From NCBI GenBank assembly GCA_018266795.1, contig JAFDZV010000040.1:1-39441 (forward strand): 39,441 bases of DNA, in the 5' to 3' direction. The notes beneath the pieces were generated by a model. The model had not been told where the DNA came from and did no database searches. It worked only from the letters and a program-made list of their open reading frames with translations. Position 1 is the stretch's first letter. The number at the start of each line of letters is the position of its first letter. Shown here piece after piece: positions 17,706-26,440 of this stretch. This DNA comes from Bacteroidota bacterium. Lineage in GTDB: Bacteria > Bacteroidota > Ignavibacteria > OLB7. The position numbers and the translations under genes are program-made.

Positions 17706-19364
17706 CCCCCGGCCGCTGGTCCCCGCCAGCTCCGCTGCGCGAGCCAGTGCTCCCTCGAGCGTGCCGTGAACGTTCTCATTGCCGATCTCTTCATCCAGGC
17801 CGGCCTTCTCCAGTGCCGTGAGCGGCTGGGCGTGTATCTCGGCAAGCACGAGCTGTCCGCCGCGCTTGCGCATCTGCTCCCACGCGTCGCGCAGCGCATG
17901 CAGGCCCGTAGCGTCCAGCGCCGGCACATTGCGCATCCGTATCACGCGCACGATAGGCCCGGATTCCACAACGTTCATGGCTTCGGCGAACTTGTAGGCG
18001 GCTCCGAAGAAGAGCGGCCCGTTGATTTCGTAGATCTCCACGCCGGGCATCTGGAGCGCCGCCACGGCCTGCGACTCATCGTCGCCATCATCGTCGTTCA
18101 GCTCCCGCGTGATCACGCCGACGTTCGTCACCATGGCCATTCGCCGCATGAACAGAAGGATCGACAATACCATCCCGACCTCGATCGCCACCGTGAGGTC
18201 GATCGCCACCGTGAGGACGAATGTCAGGATGAAGACGATGGCATCGCTGAGCGGACTCTTGATCATTGCCCGGAAGGACCGCCACTCGCTCATGTTGTAG
18301 GCCACCACCACGAGTATCGCAGCGAGACAGGGGAGCGGAATCAGTGTTGCCCACTTACCGAGGAGCAGCATGAACAGCAGGAGAACAATCGCGTGCACGA
18401 TCCCCGAAATCGGTGTACGGCCGCCGTTCCGGATGTTGGTCGCCGTGCGGGCAATCGCCCCGGTGGCCGGTATGCCGCCGAAGAGCGGCGTTGCGATGTT
18501 CGCAATCCCCTGCGCTATCAACTCCGTGTTGGAGCGATGTTTGCCACCGATCATGCCGTCGGCCACGACTGCCGAGAGAAGCGACTCGATGGCGGCGAGG
18601 AGCGCAATGGTAAGTGCCGGGCCGAACAACGTCTTGATCGTGGCCAGATCGATCTGCGGAATGGAGGGAGCCGGGATCGACGAGGGAATCGCTCCGAATC
18701 GTGATCCGATGGTTTCCACGTGAAGGGAGAACAGCTGCACCACGGCGGTGGCAGCGAGCAGGGCAATCAGCGGGGCGGGTACGCGGCGCGATATGCGCGG
18801 CCAGAACACGATGATCAGGAGCGACCCGACGGCCACCGCAAGGGCTTCCCAGTTGACCGACGAGAGATGAAGGAAATATTCCCGCCACTTGTCGAAGAAC
18901 TCCGATGGGACCGGCCCCATCTGCAGGCCCAGAAAATCCTTGATCTGCGAGGAGAAGATCACGACCGCGATGCCGCTCGTGAACCCGACGATCACCGGAT
19001 GCGGAATGAACTTGATCAATGCCCCCAGCCGCGCAACGCCCATGATCACCAGCAGGATGCCGGCCATGATGGTGGCGATCGCGAGGCCGCCCTCGCCATA
19101 CTGGCGGACGATACCGTAGATGATCACCACGAACGCGCCGGTCGGTCCTCCGATCTGCACCCTGCTCCCTCCGAGCGCCGAGATCAGGAAGCCGGCAATC
19201 ACGGCGGTGATCAATCCTTTCTCCGGCGAGACACCGCTGGCAATGGCGAACGCTATCGCAAGCGGCAATGCTACGATACCGACGATGACGCCGGCACCGA
19301 TGTCACGAAGGAACTGGCCACGATTGTAGTCGCGGAGTGTGGTAATCAGCTTTGGTCTGAACAT
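17703..19364 (-). CDS. SulP family anion transporter with STAS domain
   Basis: The 553-residue inner-membrane protein has the SulP/SLC26 layout: about 10-14 hydrophobic segments (residues ~15-410) followed by a cytoplasmic STAS domain (about 435-545). Landmarks are [20 protein letters not shown] at the N-terminus, [18 protein letters not shown], and the STAS loop [18 protein letters not shown] with the conserved D-x-TG. Bacterial members carry sulfate, bicarbonate or dicarboxylates; which one this protein carries cannot be told, and no carbonic anhydrase or sulfur gene is adjacent. It converges with the GDDxY-repeat gene. The stop codon is the last triplet of a 15-bp tandem repeat. Confidence 0.94.
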   Translation of the reverse strand: MFRPKLITTLRDYNRGQFLRDIGAGVIVGIVALPLAIAFAIASGVSPEKGLITAVIAGFLISALGGSRVQIGGPTGAFVVIIYGIVRQYGEGGLAIATIMAGILLVIMGVARLGALIKFIPHPVIVGFTSGIAVVIFSSQIKDFLGLQMGPVPSEFFDKWREYFLHLSSVNWEALAVAVGSLLIIVFWPRISRRVPAPLIALLAATAVVQLFSLHVETIGSRFGAIPSSIPAPSIPQIDLATIKTLFGPALTIALLAAIESLLSAVVADGMIGGKHRSNTELIAQGIANIATPLFGGIPATGAIARTATNIRNGGRTPISGIVHAIVLLLFMLLLGKWATLIPLPCLAAILVVVAYNMSEWRSFRAMIKSPLSDAIVFILTFVLTVAIDLTVAIEVGMVLSILLFMRRMAMVTNVGVITRELNDDDGDDESQAVAALQMPGVEIYEINGPLFFGAAYKFAEAMNVVESGPIVRVIRMRNVPALDATGLHALRDAWEQMRKRGGQLVLAEIHAQPLTALEKAGLDEEIGNENVHGTLEGALARAAELAGTSGRG

Positions 19365-19499
19365 GGGGAGAATGTGTCAGCTGGCATTGACGGTTGTCGA
19401 CGTCCGGGGGCGTGGTCGTTGCCGCACCTTCGGCTGCGATCGAGAATGCGGACGTGTCCGCCGCATCGAAACGTTCGGCACCGCGCACGGCATCGCATG

Positions 19500-19847
19500 T
19501 CAGTTGGCGGCGGCGCCTGCATTGACCAGCGCGTCGAGATCTGCAAGCAGGCTCTCCAGACGAGCGGCCTGCTCCACGCCGTCGAACTCCCGCACCGCCT
19601 GTGCAGCAACGAAGCTCTGCCCCGGCAGCGCCCCCCGCTCGGCAACGATGGCGCGCACCCGCGGCAGGAAGACGAACTGCAGCCACTGCGTAAAGGCCAT
19701 CGTATCCATGGCAAACGCCGCCCTGAACTGGTATGCCTCCGGCGGAAGCGCCTCGTGCTGCCACATGCGGGCATGCCGCATCTCCGCCTCGATCGCCTCG
19801 GCGAGCTGCAGCAGCCTGTCGTAGATATCGGATCTGTTCGCGGGCAT
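19500..19847 (-). CDS. YqcC family protein
   Basis: The 115-residue product matches the small all-helical YqcC (DUF446) family. It has YDRLLQLAEAIEAEMRHARMW, then the family hallmark FAMDTMAFTQWLQFVFLPRV (compare FFMDTMEPLEWLQWVLIPRM in E. coli), then PGQSFVAAQAVREF. The biochemical role of this family is not known to me; in enterobacteria the gene often sits next to truC (yqcB). I chose the ATG at 19845-19847 to match the family length; the frame stays open upstream to 20339 without similarity. It lies 135 bases downstream of the start of the SulP gene on the same strand and looks like a separate unit. Confidence 0.85.
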   Translation of the reverse strand: MPANRSDIYDRLLQLAEAIEAEMRHARMWQHEALPPEAYQFRAAFAMDTMAFTQWLQFVFLPRVRAIVAERGALPGQSFVAAQAVREFDGVEQAARLESLLADLDALVNAGAAAN

Positions 19848-20470
19848 GGATGGTGTATAGTGTACGCACTTGCTCACGTTTCTGCAACCTCGCGCGAGGA
19901 AGAACGCCGGCACGGCCCCGCATCGGTGCAGCCGCGCGCTCCGCGTCTCCCGGTCGATACATGCGTACTCGCGTTCCTCACCGGTTGACCGCAGACGCCG
20001 GGCCTCGCAACAGCCAACCCCGGAAGGGCCGTCCTGCAAGGGCTGCAGGGGATGCCGCTTCGCTGCACAATCGCTCCCGGTGATGAAAGTCCGTGAGAGA
20101 ACCGGGTCGATCCCGAACATCCGCAGGAGCCGGTGCGCACTCTGCAACAAGGGTGTCAAACGGTGACTCCGCTCCCGCGCCGAAGCGCCGGGTGGTTGCA
20201 CGCCCGGCCGCTCCCCACGGCATCTCCCGAAAACACAACCGTCCCCACGCGGCGTTCGCAGACGTTGCCGGCATCCGCCTTCCCCAGGCACTTGCGGATC
20301 ACCGGCGCGTCTCACGTCCGAGCGTGGGGACGGCCTCATTCACAACGTGGTTGTCCGTTCACATCATATCAGATCATCATCGTCAGTGGTCAGTTGTCGG
20401 TAGTCAGTGGATTGACTACCGGCAACCGACTCTCCCTGCGCATTCTTCCTCTCTCTTCTCCCCAACTCCA
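19848..20470. other. Intergenic region with heptad array
   Basis: This 623-base gap lies between the YqcC-like gene and the zinc-ribbon gene, both on the minus strand. Apart from the heptad array near 20381-20431 I see no gene; the open frames here overlap one another on both strands and are Arg/Ala/Pro-rich. Confidence 0.5.
20381..20431. repeat. Heptad array 3 (short, two opposed arms)
   Basis: Arm A is four heptads, CGTCAGT, GGTCAGT, TGTCGGT, AGTCAGT (20381-20408). A few bases later arm B runs in the opposite orientation (TGACT, ACCGGCA, ACCGACT; 20413-20431). The arms pair over about 15 bases. The array lies 40 bases downstream of the zinc-ribbon gene's stop codon. Confidence 0.85.
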
Positions 20471-20794
20471 TCACGTGGTGGTGTGGCGATCGCGCTGGGC
20501 GCGACCGCGTTCGTCCCCAGACGAAATTTTCTCCCGGTGCAAGCCGCCGCGTGGGTCCGCATCGTCGCCGCCGAGGCGGGCGCCGCACTGGGTACAGAAG
20601 AACGCCACCGGCTGCAGTACCGCAGCACCGCATTGCCGGCACAGCCTGCGAAGGGGCGCACCGCAGCAGGCGCAGTACTTGTCGTCCCGGTAGCCGAATG
20701 CCAGACAGGCGCCGCAGCGCAGAGGCGTTTCATCGGTATCGTCGGCCGGTCTACCGGCGCTCGAATCGGGCTCGGTCTTTGAATGATTGCTCAT
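20471..20794 (-). CDS. Double zinc-ribbon protein
   Basis: The 107-residue product has four CxxC pairs: Cys27/30, Cys41/44, Cys52/55 and Cys67/70, in the pattern CGAC-CACC-CRQC-CTQC. This makes two adjacent zinc ribbons of the DZR type. The N-terminal ~25 residues are polar and acidic, and the C-terminal ~35 residues are charged and probably disordered; there is no membrane segment. Such modules bind nucleic acid or protein partners, and nothing in the sequence says which. It is divergent from the first ATPase-regulator gene, with 144 bases between start codons, so the two may share control. Confidence 0.75.
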   Translation of the reverse strand: MSNHSKTEPDSSAGRPADDTDETPLRCGACLAFGYRDDKYCACCGAPLRRLCRQCGAAVLQPVAFFCTQCGARLGGDDADPRGGLHREKISSGDERGRAQRDRHTTT

Positions 20795-20938
20795 GATATC
20801 TCTCGCATTGCGATCTCTCCGATACGCCCTGCGGGGTATGAGAGTTCATCACAGAAGCGATTTCAATATATTCCGAGCGATTATCTCCCTACCCCGAAGC
20901 GATTATCGGCCGGTGAACCGAAGGAATTCCTCCCCCAG

Positions 20939-23900
20939 ATGCAGCGTTCGCAGATCGATTTCCTGAACCACGGGCTTCTCCCCTTCGTTGGCCGCAGCGA
21001 GGAGGCGGAACGCATTGCACGATTCTGGGGCGAGACGTCGGACTCTCCCGGGCTCCGTGCCATGATCATCTCCGGTGAGGCCGGCATCGGCAAGAGCCGG
21101 CTGATCGAGGAGATCACGCCTCGCATCGCCAATGCCGGCGGCACGGTAATCCAGACGAAGCTCTATCCCGACGCCGGCACGTCGATCGCACCGCTGCTGG
21201 CGCGGGCGCTGACCCGTTCGGCAACTGCCGGCCACCTGCTCAAGTCGGAGCCGGAGGAGACGATGGGAAGCGTTGCCGCCGCCCTGCTCCGTATCTCCAG
21301 CCTCCGCCCTACGCTCGTGATCGTGGAGGATCTGCATCTGCTCCCGCCGGACGCCGTTCCGGACTTCGCCGCCATTCTGGATCGCCTTGCCGATGAGCCG
21401 CTCTCGCTGCTCGCCACCGCGCGCCCCGTGGAGACGCCCGCACGCGCGGTGCTGGAGCGCTATCTGGTTGAGGAGATCACGCTGCACGGACTCTCCGGGA
21501 CTGAGATCGCTCTGCTCTGCCGGTCCATCTTCGGCGAGCAGGTACGCGAGGAGATCGTGCAGACACTGCGCGAACGCACCACGGGCAATTCGCTTGCGCT
21601 CCGCTCGGCGCTGCGCGGCGCGCTGCGTACGGGCTCCCCGGGGGCCGGACCGCGCAACGGCTCCGGCGTCATGATCGATCAGAACGCCTTCGTGCGCGCG
21701 CTGGAACGGAATGTGCGCCTCCTCTCGGAGGGAATGGTGACGCATCTCACCGAACGTGAGAGGGAAGCGGCCGAACGGCTTGCGATGCTCGGCGAGGTGT
21801 TCGCGCGCGAGACGGCACAGGAGGCGCTGGCCGAGGCGGAGACCATGCTGGAGGTGCTGACATTCAAGGGGATCATCACCACGAGCGCCTCCCCTCCGCT
21901 GCCGATCACGGACACGCAGAGCAAGAGCGCTCCGCTTGCATTCACGCATTCACTGCTCCACCGGCACTTCGCGGACCGCGGACGATTCGACGCGGACATG
22001 ATGGTGCGCATTCTCGCAGCCAGGTATCCGCTCTACTCCCTTATCCCGTTCCCGTTGCTGGAGACGCGCGCCCACGAAGTAACGGCCCACCCGGAGGAGA
22101 TCGCGCTGGCCATCGAGCGCATCTTCACCATCACGGCGGTGCTCGACCGAAGCTCCAACTGGAACCGGACTGCCACGGTGATGAACGTACCGGACGCACT
22201 GGCCGAACAGACGGCGGATCGCTGGCCGGAGGAACGCCGCAGGGAGCTGCAGGCGCTCATCATCATCAACCATCTCACCATCCAGCGGCGCCTGCGCCGG
22301 GGCAACTACGGCGAACTGGTGCAGCGGTTGATGGCGCTCACGGAGAATCCGCGGAACAGCGGGTGGGGCCTGCTGCGCCTGCGCGCAATCGTCTATCGCC
22401 GCCGCCAGTTGAAGCGTGTCGATCCCGCAGCCTGCCTCAAGGCATGGAGCGAGGTGGAATCGATTGCCAACGAGTTCCCGGAACTCCGCAACACACGGCC
22501 CTACATCAGCCATCTGCGGGAGTCCGCGGAGGCCGCCAAGATTCTCAATCTCCCGGCGCGGCTGCGCGAGGTGGAGGCATTGTTCCGCGCATTCCTGGAT
22601 GACCCCGCAACCACGGAGGCCATACGCTTTCAGGCGTGGCTCACGGTCACCCCCTTCTTCCTCAACATCGCCGAATCGTCGGTGGAGCTTGCTGCGCGGC
22701 TGCGCGAGCTGTCGGAGCTGGAGGCGGTGGCCGCGCGCGAGGATACGGTGCTCGCCATCTGCAAACAGGAGCGCCTGTTCCAATCGGGCCTGTTCGACCG
22801 CTGCATCGCGTTCCACGAGGAGACGCTGCCGGTATACCGGGAGCTGGGGATGCAGATGGAAATCTTCAGCAGCACCATCATGCGCATCTTCTCGGAGATG
22901 GTGATCGGCGGAACCGCGGCGCTTGCCGACGATCAGATCGATGCATTGATCGAGATGATACCGGAGATCGCGAGACAGCAGGCGAAGAGCATCATCGGCC
23001 CGCACTTCGCCGGCGCCGCGCTCCTGCTCGGCGACTGGGAACGTGCACGGCGTTATCAGATGCTGTTCGGCAAGGAGGCTCCGTTGCTGGCCGACCGCCA
23101 GATCCTTCTCGAGGTGATCACTGCGGATATCGATTCGCTGCGCGAGACGATGGAGCGTGGAGCGCAGGAGATCGCGCACTTCAGGGCACCGCTGGCGCTG
23201 CTGATGGATCCCGCTGCCGACCTCGAGCCGGCCCGGCAGACGGTTCGGACGCTGCTCGCACGCGAGCTGCTGATGGGGGACGATCTGATCCATCACCGTG
23301 CGATGATCGAGCTTGTCGACGCAATCGATCTGGAACATCCGGGCCTGCGCTTCGGCGCCTCCGTGGAGCAGTCCGTTCACGACAGCGTGATCGCGATGCT
23401 GGAATGGTTGAACCACCGGTCGCTGCCGGCGGTGATGCGCGTGATCGTGGATCGCTTCGAACAGATCCTCACGAAGGCGGAGGTCAGAACGTGGCGTGCC
23501 GCCGTTGCGGCGCTCTCACGCCGGCGCGAGGAGGAGCGTGCGAGTTCGGCCGTTGAACAGCCGCTGCACGTGTCGCTCCTCGGCACCATCACCGTGCAGG
23601 CAGCGGGCCAGGAGGAACCGGCACGCGTACGCGGCACGCAGCTCTGCACAATGCTTGGCCTGATGGCCGCCGATCACATGCTTGCAAAGCCCCTCTCTGC
23701 GAACGAGTTCGCATCCATCGTGTTCGGTTCCGAGCGCGACCCGGACAGTGTGCGCAAGTCCATGAACTTCGCCGTGTTCCGCCTGCGCGAACTGCTGAGC
23801 CCCGAAGCGATCTCCACTGCCGGTGAAACGCCGGTGCTGGATCTGGCGCACGTGGATGTGGATCTGATACGCGCCCACCGCCATCTCACAACCGCAACGG

Positions 23901-24244
23901 AGGCGATGCGTGAGGGGGCATTGGTGCGCGCCCTGCCGGAACTGGTGGCCGCGCTGGCGATATGCGGCGGCAGAGTCCCCTTCCCGACCCTGTACGACGA
24001 GTTCTTCGAGGCCGTGCGCGAGGACTTCGAGAGCGAGCTCCGCTCGACAACCATCAGGCTTGCCCGCGCTCTGCAGCGCGAGGGAGACGGAGCCGCCGCC
24101 GAAGAGGTGCTGCGCCTGGCGTTCGCGGCAATGCCGGATGACGAAGAGATCGCCGAGCTGCTGCAGGATGCGCTCGTCTCGCTTGGCAAGCGCACGGAGG
24201 CCCGCCGCATCGGCATGCGGGCGGAGATGGAGGGGATGAGTTAG
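20939..24244 (+). CDS. AAA_16 ATPase - winged helix - BTAD regulator (paralogue 1)
   Basis: The 1101-residue product probably starts at the ATG at 20939 (MQRSQIDFLNHGLLPFVGRS), because the paralogue begins at the same place relative to LPFxGR. Domains: an AAA_16/STAND-like NTPase at ~15-300 with Walker A SGEAGIGKSRL (~45-55) and Walker B TLVIVEDLHLL (~125-135); a long helical, TPR-like middle (~300-860); an OmpR/SARP-type winged helix (~876-965, LHVSLLGTITV ... RDPDSVRKSMNFAVFRLREL); and a bacterial transcriptional activator domain, BTAD (~970-1090). It is likely a signal-sensing transcription factor. Known SARP-ATPase fusions carry the DNA-binding part at the N-terminus, so this order is reversed. 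The last codon (Ser) and TAG stop lie in the first heptad of a repeat array. The frame is open upstream to 20783. Confidence 0.85.
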   Translation: MQRSQIDFLNHGLLPFVGRSEEAERIARFWGETSDSPGLRAMIISGEAGIGKSRLIEEITPRIANAGGTVIQTKLYPDAGTSIAPLLARALTRSATAGHLLKSEPEETMGSVAAALLRISSLRPTLVIVEDLHLLPPDAVPDFAAILDRLADEPLSLLATARPVETPARAVLERYLVEEITLHGLSGTEIALLCRSIFGEQVREEIVQTLRERTTGNSLALRSALRGALRTGSPGAGPRNGSGVMIDQNAFVRALERNVRLLSEGMVTHLTEREREAAERLAMLGEVFARETAQEALAEAETMLEVLTFKGIITTSASPPLPITDTQSKSAPLAFTHSLLHRHFADRGRFDADMMVRILAARYPLYSLIPFPLLETRAHEVTAHPEEIALAIERIFTITAVLDRSSNWNRTATVMNVPDALAEQTADRWPEERRRELQALIIINHLTIQRRLRRGNYGELVQRLMALTENPRNSGWGLLRLRAIVYRRRQLKRVDPAACLKAWSEVESIANEFPELRNTRPYISHLRESAEAAKILNLPARLREVEALFRAFLDDPATTEAIRFQAWLTVTPFFLNIAESSVELAARLRELSELEAVAAREDTVLAICKQERLFQSGLFDRCIAFHEETLPVYRELGMQMEIFSSTIMRIFSEMVIGGTAALADDQIDALIEMIPEIARQQAKSIIGPHFAGAALLLGDWERARRYQMLFGKEAPLLADRQILLEVITADIDSLRETMERGAQEIAHFRAPLALLMDPAADLEPARQTVRTLLARELLMGDDLIHHRAMIELVDAIDLEHPGLRFGASVEQSVHDSVIAMLEWLNHRSLPAVMRVIVDRFEQILTKAEVRTWRAAVAALSRRREEERASSAVEQPLHVSLLGTITVQAAGQEEPARVRGTQLCTMLGLMAADHMLAKPLSANEFASIVFGSERDPDSVRKSMNFAVFRLRELLSPEAISTAGETPVLDLAHVDVDLIRAHRHLTTATEAMREGALVRALPELVAALAICGGRVPFPTLYDEFFEAVREDFESELRSTTIRLARALQREGDGAAAEEVLRLAFAAMPDDEEIAELLQDALVSLGKRTEARRIGMRAEMEGMS

Positions 24245-24564
24245 TGGCCGGTGGTCAGTGGTTAGTGATCAGTCGTTTGTTGTCAGTAGTTAGTGGTCGG
24301 TTGTCAGTCGTTAGTTGTCCCGCTCGCTGGTCGGCCGTTGTACTGCCGATCACTCAACGTCCTCACCACACCCGCCGCTCGAGGCCAACACGCAAGGATC
24401 GCCACGGCTTCGCTGCGCTCGCATCGCGACCACCACAGGTGAATCATTGCGGACGAATGCCCCGGCCCGGTCGCGGTTGATCTCGCGATGGCGCAAGGCC
24501 GCGACACGAATGACGAGCGACTACCAACCACTGACTACCGACTACCGACGAATCATCACTGATT
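24239..24564. repeat. Heptad array 4 (opposed arms with ~190-bp spacer)
   Basis: Arm A (24239-24315) is eleven consecutive diverged heptads in strict 7-base register, from AGTTAGT to CGTTAGT. Arm B (24516-24564) is seven heptads in opposite orientation, ending ACTGATT. Arm A begins inside the stop codon region of the ATPase gene (TAG at 24242-24244) and arm B begins inside the stop codon of the globin gene (TTA at 24563-24565). The spacer contains no gene, but 24396-24430 resembles a common interspersed GATCGCCACGG...CGCTCGC-type repeat. Confidence 0.88.
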
Positions 24565-24988
24565 ACGCCCCAACCAGGCTGGCCTCGTGCGCCTCCAGCA
24601 TCACGCCGCTGAGCGCCGTGTATGCGGCCGTCCAGGCCTCCGCGGCCGCCGGCGTGTATGCGTCGCCAAGCCCGGTCTCCAGCGTCCAGAGAAGCGCCGC
24701 GCCAACGGTATTGTAATCCTCCGGGCGAACATGGTACGCCACGTGGCGCGCGCCGAGATTTGCAACAGCCGGCCGAAGCGCGTCGAAACGGTCCAGCCCG
24801 GCAACCACCATTGCCAGCATCGCCATCAATTTCCGTCCCTGCTCCTTCATGTCGGCACCCTTGAACAGCGGCGCAAGATTCGGATCGAGCTCGAAGAGCT
24901 TTCCGTAGAAGAGTCCGGCCGCCGTCTCCGCGATCGGCGACACCATTGCGAACGTCTCGCGAACCAGATTCACCTGTTCAGCATTCAT
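24563..24988 (-). CDS. Single-domain globin (flavohaemoglobin-like, no reductase domain)
   Basis: The 141-residue product corresponds to the globin domain of flavohaemoglobin (Hmp) and stops there. The FAD/NAD reductase domain is absent and no reductase gene is adjacent. Haem-pocket residues align: Tyr28 (B10, in LFYGKLF), Gln50 (E7, in DMKEQGRKL) and the proximal His82 (F8, in GARHVAYHV), followed by the family block PEDYNTVGAALLWTLETGLG. Such proteins bind O2 and NO and often detoxify NO. The ATG at 24986-24988 has a ribosome binding site (AGGAAGGA) 11 bases upstream. Two inverted repeats upstream may be regulatory. The stop codon overlaps arm B of a heptad array. Confidence 0.92.
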   Translation of the reverse strand: MNAEQVNLVRETFAMVSPIAETAAGLFYGKLFELDPNLAPLFKGADMKEQGRKLMAMLAMVVAGLDRFDALRPAVANLGARHVAYHVRPEDYNTVGAALLWTLETGLGDAYTPAAAEAWTAAYTALSGVMLEAHEASLVGA

Positions 24989-25040
24989 CGTCCTGATATC
25001 CTTCCTTTCCTGTTGATGGAGTTTCTTCCGATGCCGGTCC

Positions 25041-25076
25041 GCCGGCATAATGCCGGCCGATCAGTTGAAGGAACAA
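25041..25076. promoter_or_regulatory. Candidate operators upstream of the globin gene
   Basis: A perfect 17-base palindrome, GCCGGCATAATGCCGGC (25041-25057), lies 53 bases before the ATG. Further upstream the minus strand shows a TTGAA / TTCAA inverted pair around a 13-base spacer. This arrangement is suggestive of an NO- or redox-responsive regulator site, but the spacing does not match the FNR consensus. Confidence 0.35.
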
Positions 25077-25140
25077 GATAGATTCAACGATTATCGGACA
25101 GGGCGGAATCGGTTTCCGCCCGGCGCCGAATCGATTGTCC

Positions 25141-25185
25141 GCGTGACGCCGGATCGAGTGCCTGCGTGATGCCGGATCGAGTGCC
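25141..25185. repeat. Two-copy direct repeat
   Basis: Two 22-base copies (25141-25162 and 25164-25185) differ by one base (GCGTGACGCC / GCGTGATGCC, then GGATCGAGTGCC). Confidence 0.85.
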
Positions 25186-25318
25186 CGGCCGCGGTGTGTT
25201 CGTGCACGTGCGGCGGCGACGCCGCGAAGGCAGGCAAGCGGCTCAATGCGGAACGGGGATACCTGCGCACCGGCGCGGGCATCCCCGTAGTATTTGCTGC
25301 TGGTTGGTCTCCGCGGGT

Positions 25319-25819
25319 TCAGCCGGCGGCGATACGATCCATCTCCGCGAGCGCGTCCTTGGTGAACTTGTCGGCAAGGGCCTTGTCCGACGTAAGCTTC
25401 CCGACCCATTCGCCGGAGATCTGGCTCCACTGCTGCGGCGTGACGTTGTAGGTATCGAACATCGTCTGCTCCCCCTTCTTCATCACCGTGGCATACATCG
25501 TCACGTACTGTTCGTAGGCAATCTCCGGCGGCGGCGGAGCGAACTGCTTCATCGCGGCCTGATGCAGCGGATAGTAGGCCATCACAACGGCGCTGGCCGT
25601 TGACGGATCGTACATCCGCGCATTCCATCCATTCATTGCGGCCTCCCACGTAGCGCGATCCACGCCATTCGCTGCCGCGATCTGCGCGCACACTTCCAGA
25701 TCGCCGCCGCAGTTCGACATCTTCGCGCTCAACTCGGCATACTGTTCGAGCGAGATTCCGGCTATCGGTTCCAATGGGTCCACTGTCTCCTCCGTCTGAA
25801 TATTGGTTGATTGAACCAT
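25319..25819 (-). CDS. Conserved-looking hypothetical helical protein
   Basis: The 166-residue soluble protein starts at the ATG at 25817-25819 (MVQSTNIQTEETVDP). No signal peptide or membrane segment is seen. The N-terminal half has a helical module: GISLEQYAELSAKMSNCGGD, two Cys six residues apart, then GVDRATWEAAMNGWNARMYD. The pattern 'LEQYA.L.A......G.....W..A..GWN.RM' recalls a domain of unknown function seen in Bacteroidetes proteins, but I cannot name it with confidence. The C-terminal part has a similar W-containing helix pair (NVTPQQWSQISGEWVGKL), so the protein may be an internal duplication. Coding character is good and the frame has no rival. The function is unknown. Confidence 0.65.
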   Translation of the reverse strand: MVQSTNIQTEETVDPLEPIAGISLEQYAELSAKMSNCGGDLEVCAQIAAANGVDRATWEAAMNGWNARMYDPSTASAVVMAYYPLHQAAMKQFAPPPPEIAYEQYVTMYATVMKKGEQTMFDTYNVTPQQWSQISGEWVGKLTSDKALADKFTKDALAEMDRIAAG

Positions 25820-26022
25820 GCCCACGCGTCATCATCTCCGTTTCCCCGCTCCATTACTCACTGATCAATCTACGTGCGCCGATTATCTCTCGGCTGCGAT
25901 CCGATTACAATACATCCGCGTTCCCGGAGTGCCCGCTGCGAAGGTGCACAATACAATGCCCGGCGCTCCAGTCGTGATGCCCGGCGCGCAGCAATGCGGC
26001 GGGCACGCTGCGGCAACATAAA

Positions 26023-26066
26023 GGCGCCCGCGGCACCAGCCATCGCTGGCAGGGTACGCGGGCGCC
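26023..26066 (-). promoter_or_regulatory. GC-rich nested hairpin in the leader of the 25319-25819 gene
   Basis: GGCGCCCGCG (26023-26032) pairs with CGCGGGCGCC (26057-26066), and an inner CCAGC / GCTGG stem-loop lies between them. On the minus strand the structure is followed by TTTATGTT, so it could act as a weak terminator or attenuator before the small hypothetical gene. Confidence 0.4.
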
Positions 26067-26341
26067 CCCATCATACGTCAGTCCCTTCTCTCTCATTGTG
26101 GGACGTGCAATCTCCTCCTTGCACAATCTTCATTGGCCTCGCCTCCATGCAGTGACCGGAAGCGCCGGCCGATTTCCCATCGACCATGATCGTGAGAAAC
26201 AATGCGTTCAATCTACTGGCGACTGATTACAGTTTCCGCCGGCCACAATTTCAGTTTGCCGATCGGCTCCTTTTCATCATCATCGAATGATGGGCCGGCC
26301 GTATTCAACAGGGTAGATCACGCCGCAGCGTAGAGGCTCCG

Positions 26342-26381
26342 GCGAAGAAACGCCCCGAAGGTTGCGACGTCCTTCGGGGCG
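26342..26381 (-). terminator. Rho-independent terminator after the T9SS beta-rich protein gene
   Basis: CGCCCCGAAGG (26351-26361) and CCTTCGGGGCG (26371-26381) form a perfect 11-bp stem with a 9-base loop. On the minus strand it is followed by TTTCTTC, as expected for termination of the gene ending at 26441. Confidence 0.85.
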
Positions 26382-26440
26382 TTCGATGCGCCTGCCCGCC
26401 TCGGTGGTCTGCAACGGCTCCGCCGAGAGCAGGGCTCGCT

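Larger units (their letters stand above)
24989..25318. other. Globin upstream region
   Basis: This 330-base gap contains the candidate operators described separately, an 8-bp hairpin GGGCGGAA / TTCCGCCC (25101-25121, 5-base loop) and a 23-bp-period duplication (25141-25185). I see no gene in it. Confidence 0.5.
25820..26440. other. Intergenic region with structured sequence
   Basis: This 621-base gap lies between two minus-strand genes. It holds a GC-rich double hairpin, a small hairpin carrying a Shine-Dalgarno-like loop, and the terminator of the upstream gene. The remaining open frames are short and I do not support them as genes. Confidence 0.5.

Noticed and set aside
20783-20938. Upstream start (ATG at 20783) for the first regulator
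   Set aside because: It would overlap the divergent zinc-ribbon gene start and adds 52 residues without counterpart in the paralogue. It cannot be fully excluded.
21950-23416. Long antisense frame inside the first regulator gene (and a similar one at 30492-31958 in the second)
   Set aside because: Both are His/Arg/Leu-rich mirror frames of paralogous genes; they appear at matching places only because the sense proteins are related.
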